Shown here: piece after piece, positions 13,305 through 24,149 of the stretch | Layout: each line of letters opens with the position of its first letter | Position numbering within the stretch: the stretch's first letter is position 1 | From: Epiperipatus broadwayi | Taxonomy: Eukaryota; Onychophora; Udeonychophora; Euonychophora; Peripatidae | Assembly: GCA_028023455.1 (NCBI GenBank) | Contig: JAQFVV010012535.1 | Coordinates: 2,792,001-2,856,000 of the forward strand | Length of the DNA stretch: 64,000 nt | Reading direction: 5' to 3' | The notes under the pieces: model-generated | Seen by the model: the letters and a program-made list of their open reading frames with translations, nothing else | Told to the model about the DNA's origin: nothing | Databases searched by the model: none | Position numbers and translations under genes: made by a program

Positions 13305-14495
13305 TTAGAGATATTCAATTCTTTTTAATGCATCATTCTTGTATATCTTCATATTCCTTCTTTTCTTCATAAGTTCTCTAGTCTCAGTAGAAATTTTATT
13401 AGTCAATTGCTGCTTTTTTCTACCAGCTATCTTTGTTGCAGTTTTTAAAAGTGTATCAGTTATTTTCATATTAATTTCATTCAAATCTGAATCATGTTCA
13501 AAATCTACTAATACTTGAAACCGATTTGTAAGTTCTAATTTAAATTCATTAGAATGTTTCTGAAGATTAGGAATATCAACTGTAAATATAGTTTTTCTTA
13601 ATAATTTTTGTCTCTCTAGTTTTACATTAACATGTATCTTACCCCTTACTAATCGATGATCACTTCCTGTGTTAAATTTATTAAGAACATTACAATCTTG
13701 AAATATGTATTTCCTGTTAGTCAAAATATAATCCAATTCTGCTGTACCTTCATTTGGTTGCTTCCATGTCCATTTCCTTCTAACATTTTTCTCAAAAAAA
13801 GAATTCATAATATAAAGTTTTTCCTTCTCTGCAAACTCCACAAGTCTATGTCCTCTCTCATTTCTATTACCATAACCAAAATTACCTACAACACTTTCAT
13901 CTTTCATTTGTTTACCAATTCTAGCATTAAAATCTCCCATAACAATTTTAAAATGTTGTTTACTCTGATCAAAAGCCTTTTGTACATCCATATAAAAATC
14001 TTCTACTACTTCATCACTGTGAGAACTTGTTGGGGCATAAACCTGAATTATCTGCATTTGATATCTGCTATTAAGTTGTATAACTAATCTTGCCACTCTG
14101 TCTGATACACCATCAATCTCCACAATATTGTTCTTCCACTTTTTATTTATAATGAATCCTACTCCACTTGTATTTCCAATATTTGTGCCTTTATAATAGA
14201 GCATATGTCCACTTTTTAAATCAATTGTCTCTTCACCTTTTCTTCTAACTTCACAAAGTCCAATAATATCCCATTTAATATAAGAGAGTTCTTCTTCTAA
14301 TTCTTGCAATCTTCCTTCACTTGAAAGTGATCTGCAGTTGTAAGTACCTAAATAAAAAGTCATCATCAAATGGCAGCCTGGGTCTGCCTCCAGGATATTC
14401 TGAGCACCCTCCGCCTTTGGCCACCAACCGCTGCCTTGGTTGGGGACTTTACAGCCTCCTGGGATTAAGGGCCATGCTTTATTTTTGTCTGTCAT
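13305..14495 (-). CDS. RTE-type apurinic-like endonuclease domain
   Basis: The N-terminal part (396 residues) of the polyprotein. Exonuclease-endonuclease-phosphatase fold motifs are visible: LGTYNCRSLSSEGR near residue 48, DIIGLCEVRR (catalytic Glu), a GVGFIINKKW block, IQVYAPTS, VMGDFNARIG, a Trp-rich block ending in AELDYILTNR, and TGSDHRLVRG (catalytic Asp-His). It would nick the target DNA to prime reverse transcription. A TAA at 13305-13307 ends this part; the reverse transcriptase follows in the same frame after three codons, so a single nonsense change separates an otherwise continuous frame. The first about 45 residues before LGTYNC may be 5' leader rather than protein. This is the best preserved retrotransposon copy in the window. 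Confidence 0.88.
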   Translation of the reverse strand: MTDKNKAWPLIPGGCKVPNQGSGWWPKAEGAQNILEADPGCHLMMTFYLGTYNCRSLSSEGRLQELEEELSYIKWDIIGLCEVRRKGEETIDLKSGHMLYYKGTNIGNTSGVGFIINKKWKNNIVEIDGVSDRVARLVIQLNSRYQMQIIQVYAPTSSHSDEVVEDFYMDVQKAFDQSKQHFKIVMGDFNARIGKQMKDESVVGNFGYGNRNERGHRLVEFAEKEKLYIMNSFFEKNVRRKWTWKQPNEGTAELDYILTNRKYIFQDCNVLNKFNTGSDHRLVRGKIHVNVKLERQKLLRKTIFTVDIPNLQKHSNEFKLELTNRFQVLVDFEHDSDLNEINMKITDTLLKTATKIAGRKKQQLTNKISTETRELMKKRRNMKIYKNDALKRIEYL

Positions 14496-14815
14496 AATTG
14501 TATAATTGGGGAAAAATCTTTATCATTTACACAAACATTCATTCTGCCTTATCAGGCACTGAGAAGAAAGACCATGGTGTTTCTTGATCTTAAACTCAGA
14601 GGTAAAAAGCCAATAAACTCACCACGCTGGCTAATGCGTGTTGGTGAGCAGCCCATCCATGTTAGTATACTATATGAATAAACATATAGTAATAACAGCT
14701 GCAACGACAAGAACGTATGGAGTGGACATTAGGAATTTGCCCTGCTCGGTTCCTTTAAGGCCTCCAAGAGGAATCAAAGGGTCTCCTATCAGTTAATAGC
14801 AAACTCCTTTCTGCA

Positions 14816-14817
<2 letters not shown>

Positions 14818-14861
<44 letters not shown>
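14818..14861. repeat. (TA)n microsatellite between the RTE LINE and the Penelope-like element
   Basis: Pure TA run separating the 5' end of the RTE element from the 3' end of the PLE. Confidence 0.95.
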
Positions 14862-14864
<3 letters not shown>

Positions 14865-14950
14865 ATTACAAGCATAAAGCTAAACTAGTCAATATAAAAT
14901 CAAAACTACCCAAAATCTAAAATTAAACCAGACCAGCATAAAAATAATAT

Positions 14951-15009
14951 TAAAACACAACCTAAGGTTTCACTGCTACAAGCAGACTTCTCAAGTGTAA
15001 AGAACTACA
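14951..15009 (-). ncRNA. Hammerhead-like motif in PLE 3' end (minus copy)
   Basis: Read on the minus strand: ttacac, then ttgagaag where a hammerhead has CTGATGA (one base short), then a stem-loop ctgct-tgt-agcag (5 perfect pairs, position of stem II), then tgaaacc, tta, ggtt (short helix III), then gtgt, which can pair with the leading acac as stem I. PLEs of several animals are known to carry hammerhead ribozymes at this place. The core here lacks one base, so activity is doubtful. The same sequence occurs at 16783-16841 on the plus strand. Confidence 0.5.
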
Positions 15010-15034
15010 AAAAAACTACACAATATATATACTA

Positions 15035-16462
15035 TTAAAAACTACCCACAAATCCATTCACTTCCCATCCACCCTTAATATTAAAAGAACTCTTAAATAA
15101 GTTAATTGCTTCAGAATAATAAATTTTCAATAATAAAGACTCTTTAATTCTTCTTTTGATTTCATTTCTCTCAAAGAAGACAACCTTAGCTTCATCAAAA
15201 TCAATAGTATGGCCTGTATCTTTTTCATGGACATACAAAGCAGAACTAAGATATCTATTTTTAACTCTACTTTTATGAACCTTTATTCTTTCATTTAAAC
15301 TCAAACTACTCTGATCTATGTAAACCTTCTTACAAAATAAACAAGAAATAAAATATACTACACCAGGAATAGTCTTTCTATTAAAAACTTCTTTTGTATT
15401 ATTTAATAAATTATTCAATGTAACACCTCTTTTCCAAGCAATTTTCTTATTTCCAAACAATTTACTATTTCTACACACAATTTCATAAGAAGACAATTTA
15501 AATGGCAAAGAAATAAAATCATATTTTTCTTTAACCTTTACATCCTTACAAATATTACTATTAAATAAAATACTTTTAACAAATTTATCAGAGTATCCAA
15601 CCCTCAAATAATCTTTATAAAATTGATATTTCTGAAACCAAGCTACCCCACTAGAATTATTTAATTTAATATTCCTATAACAATAATTCCCTAAAGCAGC
15701 TACTTTATGAGATACAGACTGATAGCTATCAGGTTTAATTATAGATCTTAATTCTTTACTTTTAACTAAATGACTGCACAATAAACAATTAGTCTCTATA
15801 TTTCTAATCACCAAAAGATCTAAAAATTTTAACTTACCAAAATCTAACCCCCCTCCTTCTAACACAAATTTTATAGAAGGATCAAAACAATTAAACTCAT
15901 TTACAAATTCCTTCAATTTATCATTCTCAACTACAAATAAACAATCATCAACATATCTGACAAATAATTTTACATATAAACAATTCTTTTTAATAATAAT
16001 TTCCTCTTCCATAAAACTAATATAAACTGAACATACTAAAGGAGAAATAATATAACCTATTATCCACCTTTCCTTAATCTTATAAAAATTACCTTTATAA
16101 GTAAAATACATAGAATCTTCCAATAACAAAAGCAAATCTTTAATTACCTTAATTTTATTTTTTGATAAAGAACTTTTCTTAATTAATACAGACAAAAGAA
16201 CATCAATAATGCTTAGCCTATTAACAGACTGATACATATTTTCAATATCTAAACTTCCAAATACCCAATTACTTTCCATTTTAAAATTATTAATCTTATC
16301 AAAAGCCTCAAAAGAAGAAGAAACTGTGTACTGACCAAAATCAACAAATTGATTTAAAAAATTATTCAAGAATCTAGAAATACCCTCTACAACACTACCT
16401 GTAAAATCAAAAATAAATCTTAAAGGAAAACCATCTTTATGAGTTTTAATATTCACAAACAT
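15035..16462 (-). CDS. Penelope-type reverse transcriptase with GIY-YIG endonuclease
   Basis: 475 residues. The N-terminal FVNIKTHKDGFPLRFIFDFTGS is the PLE K-x-HK-x-G-x-PLRPI region. It is followed by GSLDIENMYQSV (motif A), IIGYIISPLVCSVYISFMEE (motif B region), LFVRYVDDCLFVVEND (catalytic YVDD) and FLDLLVIR. The C-terminal domain is a GIY-YIG nuclease: GVVYFISCLFCKKVYIDQ, LNERIKVHKSRVKNR (catalytic Arg), HEKDTGHTIDF and a late RIKESLLLKIYY (catalytic Glu), with the PLE-type C-x2-C. The second half of the signature reads YID rather than YIG. The frame continues upstream to about 16576 but meets an in-frame TAA at 16523-16525, so the true N-terminus is missing. Function in an intact copy: endonuclease-primed reverse transcription. 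Confidence 0.88.
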   Translation of the reverse strand: MFVNIKTHKDGFPLRFIFDFTGSVVEGISRFLNNFLNQFVDFGQYTVSSSFEAFDKINNFKMESNWVFGSLDIENMYQSVNRLSIIDVLLSVLIKKSSLSKNKIKVIKDLLLLLEDSMYFTYKGNFYKIKERWIIGYIISPLVCSVYISFMEEEIIIKKNCLYVKLFVRYVDDCLFVVENDKLKEFVNEFNCFDPSIKFVLEGGGLDFGKLKFLDLLVIRNIETNCLLCSHLVKSKELRSIIKPDSYQSVSHKVAALGNYCYRNIKLNNSSGVAWFQKYQFYKDYLRVGYSDKFVKSILFNSNICKDVKVKEKYDFISLPFKLSSYEIVCRNSKLFGNKKIAWKRGVTLNNLLNNTKEVFNRKTIPGVVYFISCLFCKKVYIDQSSLSLNERIKVHKSRVKNRYLSSALYVHEKDTGHTIDFDEAKVVFFERNEIKRRIKESLLLKIYYSEAINLFKSSFNIKGGWEVNGFVGSF

Positions 16463-16782
16463 CTTAGCTGATGTAAAATCATTAGGATAGCATTTTAAAT
16501 AATCTACTCTATTAAAAATTTTTTAATTAACCATTTTCTTCATAATATCTATCAATTTTCTTTTAATCAAATTACCTGGATTTTATTTTTTTTTGATGAA
16601 GCTAAGGTTGTCTTCTTTGAGAGAAATGAAATCAAAAGAAGAATTAAAGAGTCTTTATTATTGAAAATTTATTATTCTGAAGCAATTAACTTATTTAAAA
16701 GTTCTTTTAATATTAAGGGTGGATGGGAAGTGAATGGATTTGTGGATAGTTTTTAATAGTATATATATTGTGTAGTTTTTTT

Positions 16783-16841
16783 TGTAGTTCTTTACACTTG
16801 AGAAGTCTGCTTGTAGCAGTGAAACCTTAGGTTGTGTTTTA
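16783..16841 (+). ncRNA. Hammerhead-like motif in PLE 3' end (inverted copy)
   Basis: Same sequence as the motif at 14951-15009, carried by the inverted 3' fragment: acac, ttgagaag, ctgct-tgt-agcag hairpin, gaaacc, tta, ggttgtgt. Both copies share the same defect in the CTGATGA box, so it was present before the inverted duplication formed. Confidence 0.5.
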
Positions 16842-16891
16842 ATATTATTTTTATGCTGGTCTGGTTTAATTTCAGATTTGGGGTAGTTTTG

Positions 16892-16895
<4 letters not shown>

Positions 16896-16970
<75 letters not shown>
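16896..16970. repeat. (TA)n microsatellite flanking the PLE
   Basis: About 75 bp of TA with one phase break (ttatat). It marks the far edge of the PLE insertion. Confidence 0.95.
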
Positions 16971-16972
<2 letters not shown>

Positions 16973-16974
16973 AA

Positions 16975-18940
16975 CCGTCGGAATTGTTGAATGCTGTATT
17001 CCATTTAAATTGAAGAAAGAAGGCCCAAAATGTTGGTGCCAATTTGTAACTGATTGAATTGATGGATGAAGGTGATGGTTAGGATGATCAATCTGATCTG
17101 ATAAAAAGATCTAAAATCTAATTTAAATTAATCTGGTCTAGCTCAATCGGGTCGCCGTTATGTAATAAACCATCACAAAATACAAATAATTTCTCTTAAA
17201 GTTTAATTCACTTAAGTTATATGTGAAATGAAGGAATAATGAGACTATCTGCTCCAGACATCAACAAATCCATCACAATTACAACATAAATTGCAAAGAC
17301 CAGTGAAACCAACTACTATTGCCCTAAACAATAATATAGGATTAGGCTAACTACTTGATTGGCAATCTAATCAAAATCAAATCCAATTAATAACTAAAAC
17401 AGATCCCAATTTATATATTTGATTAGCCTGTTACTGTTATAGTAATTTAAATCTACTTTATTATTTAAAAATGCTGCCCTTTTTAACTTAATGGATAAGC
17501 TTCTAAGTACCTGTAATAGTACTTTACAAAACATTTGTTTACACATAGACATTATTTAAATATCAAAACAAAATAATACTTGAACCCATATATATATATA
17601 TATCTATTTTAATAAACGCTAAATAGAAAGATAAACACTCGTGTCAATAAGCGATATATGATTCTTTCTACTTCAATTTCTAATTAATAATTTTCTGTGG
17701 GCATCGACTGGTTTTATTATAATTTTATAAACACTTTGAAAATTTATGCACTCACTTAAATGTTTAAACAAATTAATATACGTCTATGGTTTACTAAGAA
17801 GCTACAAAATAATTTATAAATAATTTATAAATATCTTCCAATAAAGTGCTGCTTAATTAGTGCTTCGTTTATGTTTTTAAAATAGAATACTTCACTGGAG
17901 TTTAATATCAACACTCTATTAGCTCATCTCTAAATCTACAATGTCCAACCACATTACATAAAAGACATATCGAGCTTCTATTGGATGTTTATTCACCTGT
18001 GAGTATTAATACAATCTGTTTGAAATTTTAAACAATTGAATAAGAATTGACGGGCAACAATTGAAACATATGATTATAATTAATATTTATACAAATCAAA
18101 ATAATATTCAATTAAATCGGTCGATGAAGTTTATTCTCTTCATTTTATAGGAGTTTAAGAAAAATATCCAAGACGAATTATTCTGAACCAAACGATAAAG
18201 TATAATCTATTTAGATTTTTATGACGGAATCAGACAAACATGAAATGATTGACTTTGTAATATTAACTAAGATAAATGAGAATATGTATATATAATATTC
18301 GAATGCGAATACAAATATAAAATTCATATGGAAACAAAATAAAATACTAATAAGCAAAACATACCTTATCTTATATTCCAATTCGCTTGCCAAGCTGAGT
18401 TTGAATCTTGTTACTTAAATAGCTATGCCGTCTTATATAATCCAAATAAAACAAAATAATTAACCTAGTCTTGATATTTAAATTAACTCAATTTATTAGA
18501 TTATAGAAAAGAAAATTGACAATATTAATGATAAAATACATCGGAAATGACCTTATATTTTAGATTGGTTGACTAAATAAAAATGATCAAATTGCTATGT
18601 GTATCTCTGAATATGTTGCAATAACAATTACGACAAAAAAAAAATGAATGAGTAAATGACGGGAAAGGCTTTTGGATATTTTACTAAAAAAAAAAATTTA
18701 CATATAACTGATACCAAAAAAAAATGTGAAATAGGAGGGTATCAAAATCTATTTGTTTATCAAAATAATAACGGATAAATGAATATGAAATAATAAATAT
18801 ATTTGAGTCTTTCCGATCATCTTCATTTAATAAATTATATTACTTTTAGAGATAATAAAAAAAAAATCATTCCCTTTTATTACATATAAAAAAAATTAAT
18901 ACACGCACATTTTATATAAAAAAAAATCATACCATATATA
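16975..18940. other. Unassigned sequence
   Basis: The first 400 bp contain more G+C than the average of the window (ccgtcgg at 16976; cgggtcgccgtt at 17148), which hints at an old mobile element or a regulatory stretch. I could not find terminal repeats, a primer binding site or a coding frame. The remainder is ordinary AT-rich DNA. Confidence 0.4.
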
Positions 18941-18947
18941 TATATGA

Positions 18948-19082
18948 GTCTGTTCGTTCACTATTTATTGGCCCATTGATTGACTTCAGTTCTTATGGTG
19001 TAAAGAGAAGTTTCTCTGTCAGAAATAATAATCGCAAACTTTATAAGGCTTCACTAAAAGTTTTCTTTTTCCATCCAAAGAG
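18948..19082 (+). CDS. Weak candidate exon ending in a splice donor
   Basis: A frame with no stop runs through ESVRSLFIGPLIDFSSYG and then VKRSFSVRNNNRKLYKASLK, ending KVFFFHPK at ag|gtgagt, a good donor match at 19083. The base composition is richer in G+C than the flanks. There is no strong polypyrimidine/AG acceptor, although a TATGAG lies at about 18943-18948. About 45 open codons can arise by chance in sequence of this composition. No protein family was recognised. An untranslated first exon or nothing at all are equally possible. Confidence 0.2.
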
Positions 19083-19089
19083 GTGAGTG

Positions 19090-22080
19090 CACTTTGATTA
19101 TCCCTTTTATGATGTGAATTGATCCAGTGGGTTCCTGTTCCTTTAATCGTGAGACGATGTTTACGCAAATCCATTTTTTTTTTATAAAGCATTTTCCTTT
19201 ACCTCATAGGTTTTTTTTCTTTTTTACTTTGCTGCCGCTTTCCCCAGAAACTTTTCGCAACTGCCCACTAAATGATTGAACGGGCAGATAATTCCACTAT
19301 TTTTCCATGTTTTATGGTTTTACACACAAAAAAAAAAATATTGAAAAAACTTTATTTGTTAAGACAGAAAATATGTCTGTCCTTGACTATAGCAAAATGA
19401 TGAAGAAGATCCTGTTATATTCTGTCGCGTCTTTTTTATATGTTCTCTTTCTGACGTTTTTCGTATCTTGACGACCATTCAATATTACTCAATTAAAAAC
19501 TCAATTCTATCAATTTTCTTATAGTGGTTTTCACGCGGTTTTGGGGTAAGTTCGGAGAAAAAGATACATGAAAATTAAATCCAAATTCGATTACAATTTT
19601 TTTTATTATTTACAAACCAAAATACAAAATTGATATAATAACCTTTTAAATTATTGATAAACATCAACAATTTACACATATCTATATTTTTTAATAATAA
19701 TATTTTTTTAAAATTAATTTATAAACAAGTATACACAACATAAAAACATTGAACTGTATATAATAATGTTACTATGGTGACTGCATTCATATATGAAATA
19801 TATAAAATAATATCGATCCTATTTAGTTAAACTTATATTGTACTGAATTGTTTATTTATTTATTTTTTTTATATATATCTGGATCATCAATTTGAACATT
19901 CACAATATATATATATATATCTGGATACTCAATCTATTCTGAAACAGAGGGCACCACCAGACCACTATGTGTCTGGAATATTTGTTTACTGTGATCAGAA
20001 TAGATGATGATGATGGTTTGCGCCAACTAGACTCAGGGAGAAACAAGAGATCTTAAATTGTTTAGACAATTGAGACAAAAGCACAAAGACAAACGTCAGC
20101 CAAATTAAGTTTAAACATATTTCATAAATTTTATTATGAGAAAATAAATTATTGAATATAAGTTTATGACACAATAGATGGCGGTTAACTCAGGCATGTA
20201 CCAGACATACTAAAGGCAAAGCTATGACAGACTGACTGATCTTCTAATAAACAAATTTAAAAGGGAGGAAGCAAATTTTGTTCCGCAGAGGATTCACTTA
20301 AACACTGGTTTCCACTTTATGATATTTAAACCATATGCCCCCGAAATAGATCAAAGAACCCAGTGCGGATAAGCTTTCCGAGATCTAAGCATGGTCAGAT
20401 CTCGAATGTCCTTATATCGGTATGAACTGCACCAAGTACTACATTTAAAATAATGGTGATTGATCCACTTCAAGAACAATCGAAAAATATCATTGAAATG
20501 AAGAAACAATTAAACCTGGTGAATCCCAGCCAAACGATTGGCGAAAATTACTTTAAAATTAATAATTAATGGTCTCAATAAGAGACAAGTAAATGATTAG
20601 AAAAACAGTTACATCTGCCCCAGCAAATAAAGAAAAGAAAATAAACTTACAAACAAATTCTGAGTACACGCTCTGACAAATTTAAAGCACACATAATAAA
20701 TATAAAAAGAAATCTATCGAAGAGTGCACATGAGTACGAAATATCAAAAGTTTAAATACTCTAGCAGAACGAAAGTATTGCTCACCTGTAATTTAAGAAA
20801 GGATAAATTTTATCTTCCTGCTGATGATTTATAAAATTACAAAGAAAAACATAATTCTAATTTCCGCCTTTAGAGATATTAGAAACGAAATCTCCACCTG
20901 CGAAAATCAGACAATAAAGTCGTCAGCCAAAAGAGTTTTGGAGGTTTAGCAAGAGGGCAAACATAGAGTATAAAATTAATTATTGAATACTAAATAATTA
21001 CAGGTAAGCATAAAAAAATATATATACAAGACTGCTAAAGCATTTACAAAAGCGAGGCATAAAATATAAAACTCATTTGTCACTCTCCAATAAACAAAAC
21101 TGAAAGCAAATTGGAATCTTAAAACTAAGATTCCAAGACACACTACAAAATATTGGAAACCCAGCCAAGATTAAATATGAGGCTATATTGATTTAAGAAG
21201 ACATATTTATGATTAGATTGAGCGGAGATTTAATGAGAATTAATTTACCCTGGGAAGAATAAAAATGAAAATAGTTACTTTTCGGTAAAACAAAGTTCAC
21301 ATAGAGTGCGCACTTTTACTTAAGTTCATTTTCAGGTTCTTTAGGCAGAAAAGTAGATGTAGAGAGGTTCCGGCTTCTTTTAGGTGTTCAAGGCATTACT
21401 GGAGCAAACTTGGAAGTCAGGGATACGTCTTTTGTGGAGTTAGCAAGCCATTCGGGTGGTGGTAACAAGTATAGAATTTTTTATTTTGTTGCAGGCAAAA
21501 GTATTTAATCACAGCTGATGTCCTTTAAGAAATTAAATGTCTGCGCTGATATAAATTCTCACTTGATAAACAGCTTGTCTATCAACAAACAATGAATTAA
21601 CTCACTCCAAATTTTCAGGGCTATTTATACGTTGCTCCATTTCCCGCGAAACACTTTCCTTGTTGTCCAATTTCTACGTCTTAGGCAGGGCAAATATTAA
21701 TCTCCCACTCAATCTATCTAAGAATTCTACCCAGGGTTTATTGAAATGAAAACAACAACATAAAAATCAAATCTCCGCTATAAAAATTGTTTACAATAAT
21801 CAAAATAAAAGCAACAGGAATGCAATTAGCAAGCCAGCTTGTTTTTAAATCGAATGGATTTAAAAACAGGTGGTATATGAAAACTATTTTAAAATAAATC
21901 GAAAAACATTTTTAAAAAAAATCCGTTTTACATATAAACGCTTGTGTTTTGATGCACACATTCTTTTTAAATAATAATGAAAATTTAAACCCTAAACATT
22001 TAATTAAAATTAAAAGCTTAATAAATTTCTTTTTTTTTTTTGTTTAATAACAACACCATTGAACCGGATTTCAATCAGGT
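19090..22080. other. Unassigned sequence with moderately GC-rich blocks
   Basis: Blocks at 19230-19300, 19930-20060, 20330-20450 and 21590-21740 are richer in G+C than their surroundings and contain no long frame. A perfect hairpin cgagatct-(10 nt)-agatctcg lies at about 20379-20405. No LTR pair, tRNA gene or protein similarity could be established by eye. The block may be one old non-autonomous element, but its ends could not be defined. Confidence 0.4.
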
Positions 22081-22082
22081 TC

Positions 22083-22083
22083 A

Positions 22084-22111
<28 letters not shown>
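22083..22111. repeat. (TA)n microsatellite
   Basis: Short TA run following a small inverted pair, ttgaaccggatttcaatcag/gttcaa, at about 22058-22083. Confidence 0.9.
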
Positions 22112-22114
<3 letters not shown>

Positions 22115-22984
22115 TACTACTAATAAGACATTACCATTTCAAATTTTTCCTCATGGGGAAAGTAAAATGAAACACACTCCTAGCAATATTTTACAGGATA
22201 TACATGTATAATTAAAACAAAGTTTAGTTTATTCTTCAAGCAGGCACTTAACAGCTAACAGAATGAATAATGTCCAGCAATCCTAAGATAGATAAAAAAA
22301 TTCAGCCATTGGACTATAAATACACAATTTAGCATAAACACCAAGAGGGCTATCTCAGTTTAAATGATATGATATCTACAAGTCTTAATATAAAATAAAA
22401 CCTTTACAAAACATTGCTCTCTTAAATCTTAGATGCCAGAATCATAGTATAGGCTTATATTGACTATCCATAAAAACCACTGGAAATATATCTTGCTCCT
22501 TTTTGAGACATAGAGGCAAATAAATATAACATGAAAATGAGTTGGGCAATGACTGAGAAAATATTCTATAAAGTTGCATGAAAACATTCTATCCTCAAGC
22601 CAATGACAAAATTCTTCAAACAATTGCCATACTAAAAGTACAGCTAAACAAACCACAATAGTCAAAAGCTAATCCAATCTCCAAAATTTTTGCTTTGCTT
22701 TAGTTTTATTTTAATTATGAACTCTTTCCATATACATACCACCATCATCATTCTATAATCTATAAATAATCACTAAATAACAAATTTTTATATATTCTCT
22801 TGACACATATTTCACAATATTTTTTCTCTTAATTTTGCATAAAATACAGACTATTATTTCAGATGTGGTTATATTTGAGATCAAAGTTTGATAGTAATTT
22901 TGTAGCAATGACAACCAAAACTTAATGATCATCAAGCCCATAGTTATCCCACAATTTGTAATGGTATGAAAAATAAAGGTAACA

Positions 22985-23446
22985 TGGAGAGATGAGAAAA
23001 CCTCATCATCCTCATTTAACATAAATAATCATCACTGTTGACATGAATAAATAAAGAAAATGGATATGTTTAAAAGAAATAAGAACATGAGAGCATAACT
23101 ATTAGCAATGAAGAAAACTATGATTATAACAATAATTATGTTATAAACTGCATCCCATTAATACTCTGGCCATAGAGTACCATGATTGTACAGGTCATCT
23201 ATAAACTAATTTTTCTTTTAAAAAATAAAATGCAGTGAATGGACTTTAACGGTGATATTTTTGTCCCATCCAGAGACTATCTGGATGTCTACCTATAAAT
23301 ATAAATCCTCACATATAGATAAACTAACCATTATTGCTTGGATTAGTTTGGAAAGCAGAGACCCCAGAAACCATGAATTTAAACAAAAGAAAATAACATA
23401 CATATAATATTTTAAACCTATTTTAGCATAAAATAAATTCACTGGA
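22985..23446 (+). repeat. Dispersed repeat, copy 2 (first copy at 5500-5905)
   Basis: Ordered blocks shared with 5500-5905, including aaaataaaatgcagtga, ggactttaacggtgata, atctggatgt, accattattgcttgga, gtttggaaagcag and the terminal ataaattcactgg. The two copies have diverged by substitutions and small indels. Coding capacity is absent and the family is unknown. Confidence 0.6.
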
Positions 23447-24149
23447 ATTAGTTTGGCTCAAAAATAAAAAAACAGCATTTTCAATCAATAAGAAAATTAA
23501 ATGAGTGTATGTAAGAAAGTAGAAGTGGGTTAACAAAGATTGAATACTTTTAGAAATATTTACTTTTATTTTAAGATATATACCATCAAAGTATATATAA
23601 TTTATGTCTACTGATGATAAAAACAAATTGGAATGAAAAAAAAATATTGACAATACAATAAACAAGGTGTTAAGCAGCTAAAATAGTAAAAAGAAACAGG
23701 TAAAAGATTTTTAATATATAAAGAGAGAATTTTGGAAAACCATGATTTATAGAGAGGGCAGGCATGGTATGGTGTGGTACAGTAGCATAATGAGATACTT
23801 TTAATAATACAAGATATAAAATAATAATAAATATTGGAGATTTAAACAGTGAAATAAAATAAAGATATGCTCTAACAGTTAAAAAATTCAAAAGATAGGA
23901 ATTTAACTTTAGAAATATCATTATTAAATAAAGAGTAATCCGTTTATAAATATATAATAGAGCTAAGAGAAAATAGTAACATCTTAGATATATTAAATGT
24001 TAACAAGTGCTCATTCAAAAATAAAGGAGGGTAATCAGGGTCAATTTGAAAATTTCTAACAATCCCAAGGTAGAGCAAATAGAGATACAAGAGTCTATAA
24101 ATCAATGTTGCCAGAACTAAAACACCAAGAACTATATCAGACAGGGGAA

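Larger units (their letters stand above)
11522..14817 (-). mobile_element. Near-full-length RTE/BovB-type LINE
   Basis: A 3.3-kb element, the usual size for the RTE clade, on the minus strand. It comprises a 5' region (14817-14496) richer in G+C than the flanks, one long frame coding for an apurinic-like endonuclease followed by reverse transcriptase, and a very short 3' end that finishes in a GATGATGAT-type tail (11522-11540), a hallmark of RTE elements. Both ends abut (TA)n tracts (11505-11521 and 14818-14861), so the target duplication cannot be told from the microsatellite. A much older copy of the same family lies at 45525-47940 on the opposite strand. Confidence 0.9.
14863..16905 (-). 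mobile_element. Penelope-like element with inverted copy of its 3' end
   Basis: A minus-strand PLE body (14863 to about 16590) joined head-to-head to a plus-strand, 5'-truncated copy of its own 3' end (about 16594-16905). The inverted segment repeats 14879-15197 almost base for base, for example the reverse complement of the block ending the protein and the shared tracts gagaagtctgcttgtagcag and gaaaccttaggttg. The ends sit in (TA)n tracts (14818-14861 and 16896-16970). A full or long copy fused to an inverted truncated one is a known PLE layout. The near identity of the arms suggests a recent event. Confidence 0.88.

Noticed and set aside
13656-14087. 143-codon plus-strand frame
   Set aside because: Antisense shadow of the RTE endonuclease.
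16969-17170. tgtaaccg start and gggtcgccgtta stretch considered as LTR edges
   Set aside because: No matching second LTR, primer binding site or polypurine tract was found within the next 5 kb.
20340-20460. GC-richer block with a perfect 8-bp hairpin and a caagtacta stretch, considered as a 5S rRNA- or snRNA-derived repeat
   Set aside because: Only about ten bases match 5S rRNA in place; the rest does not align by eye.
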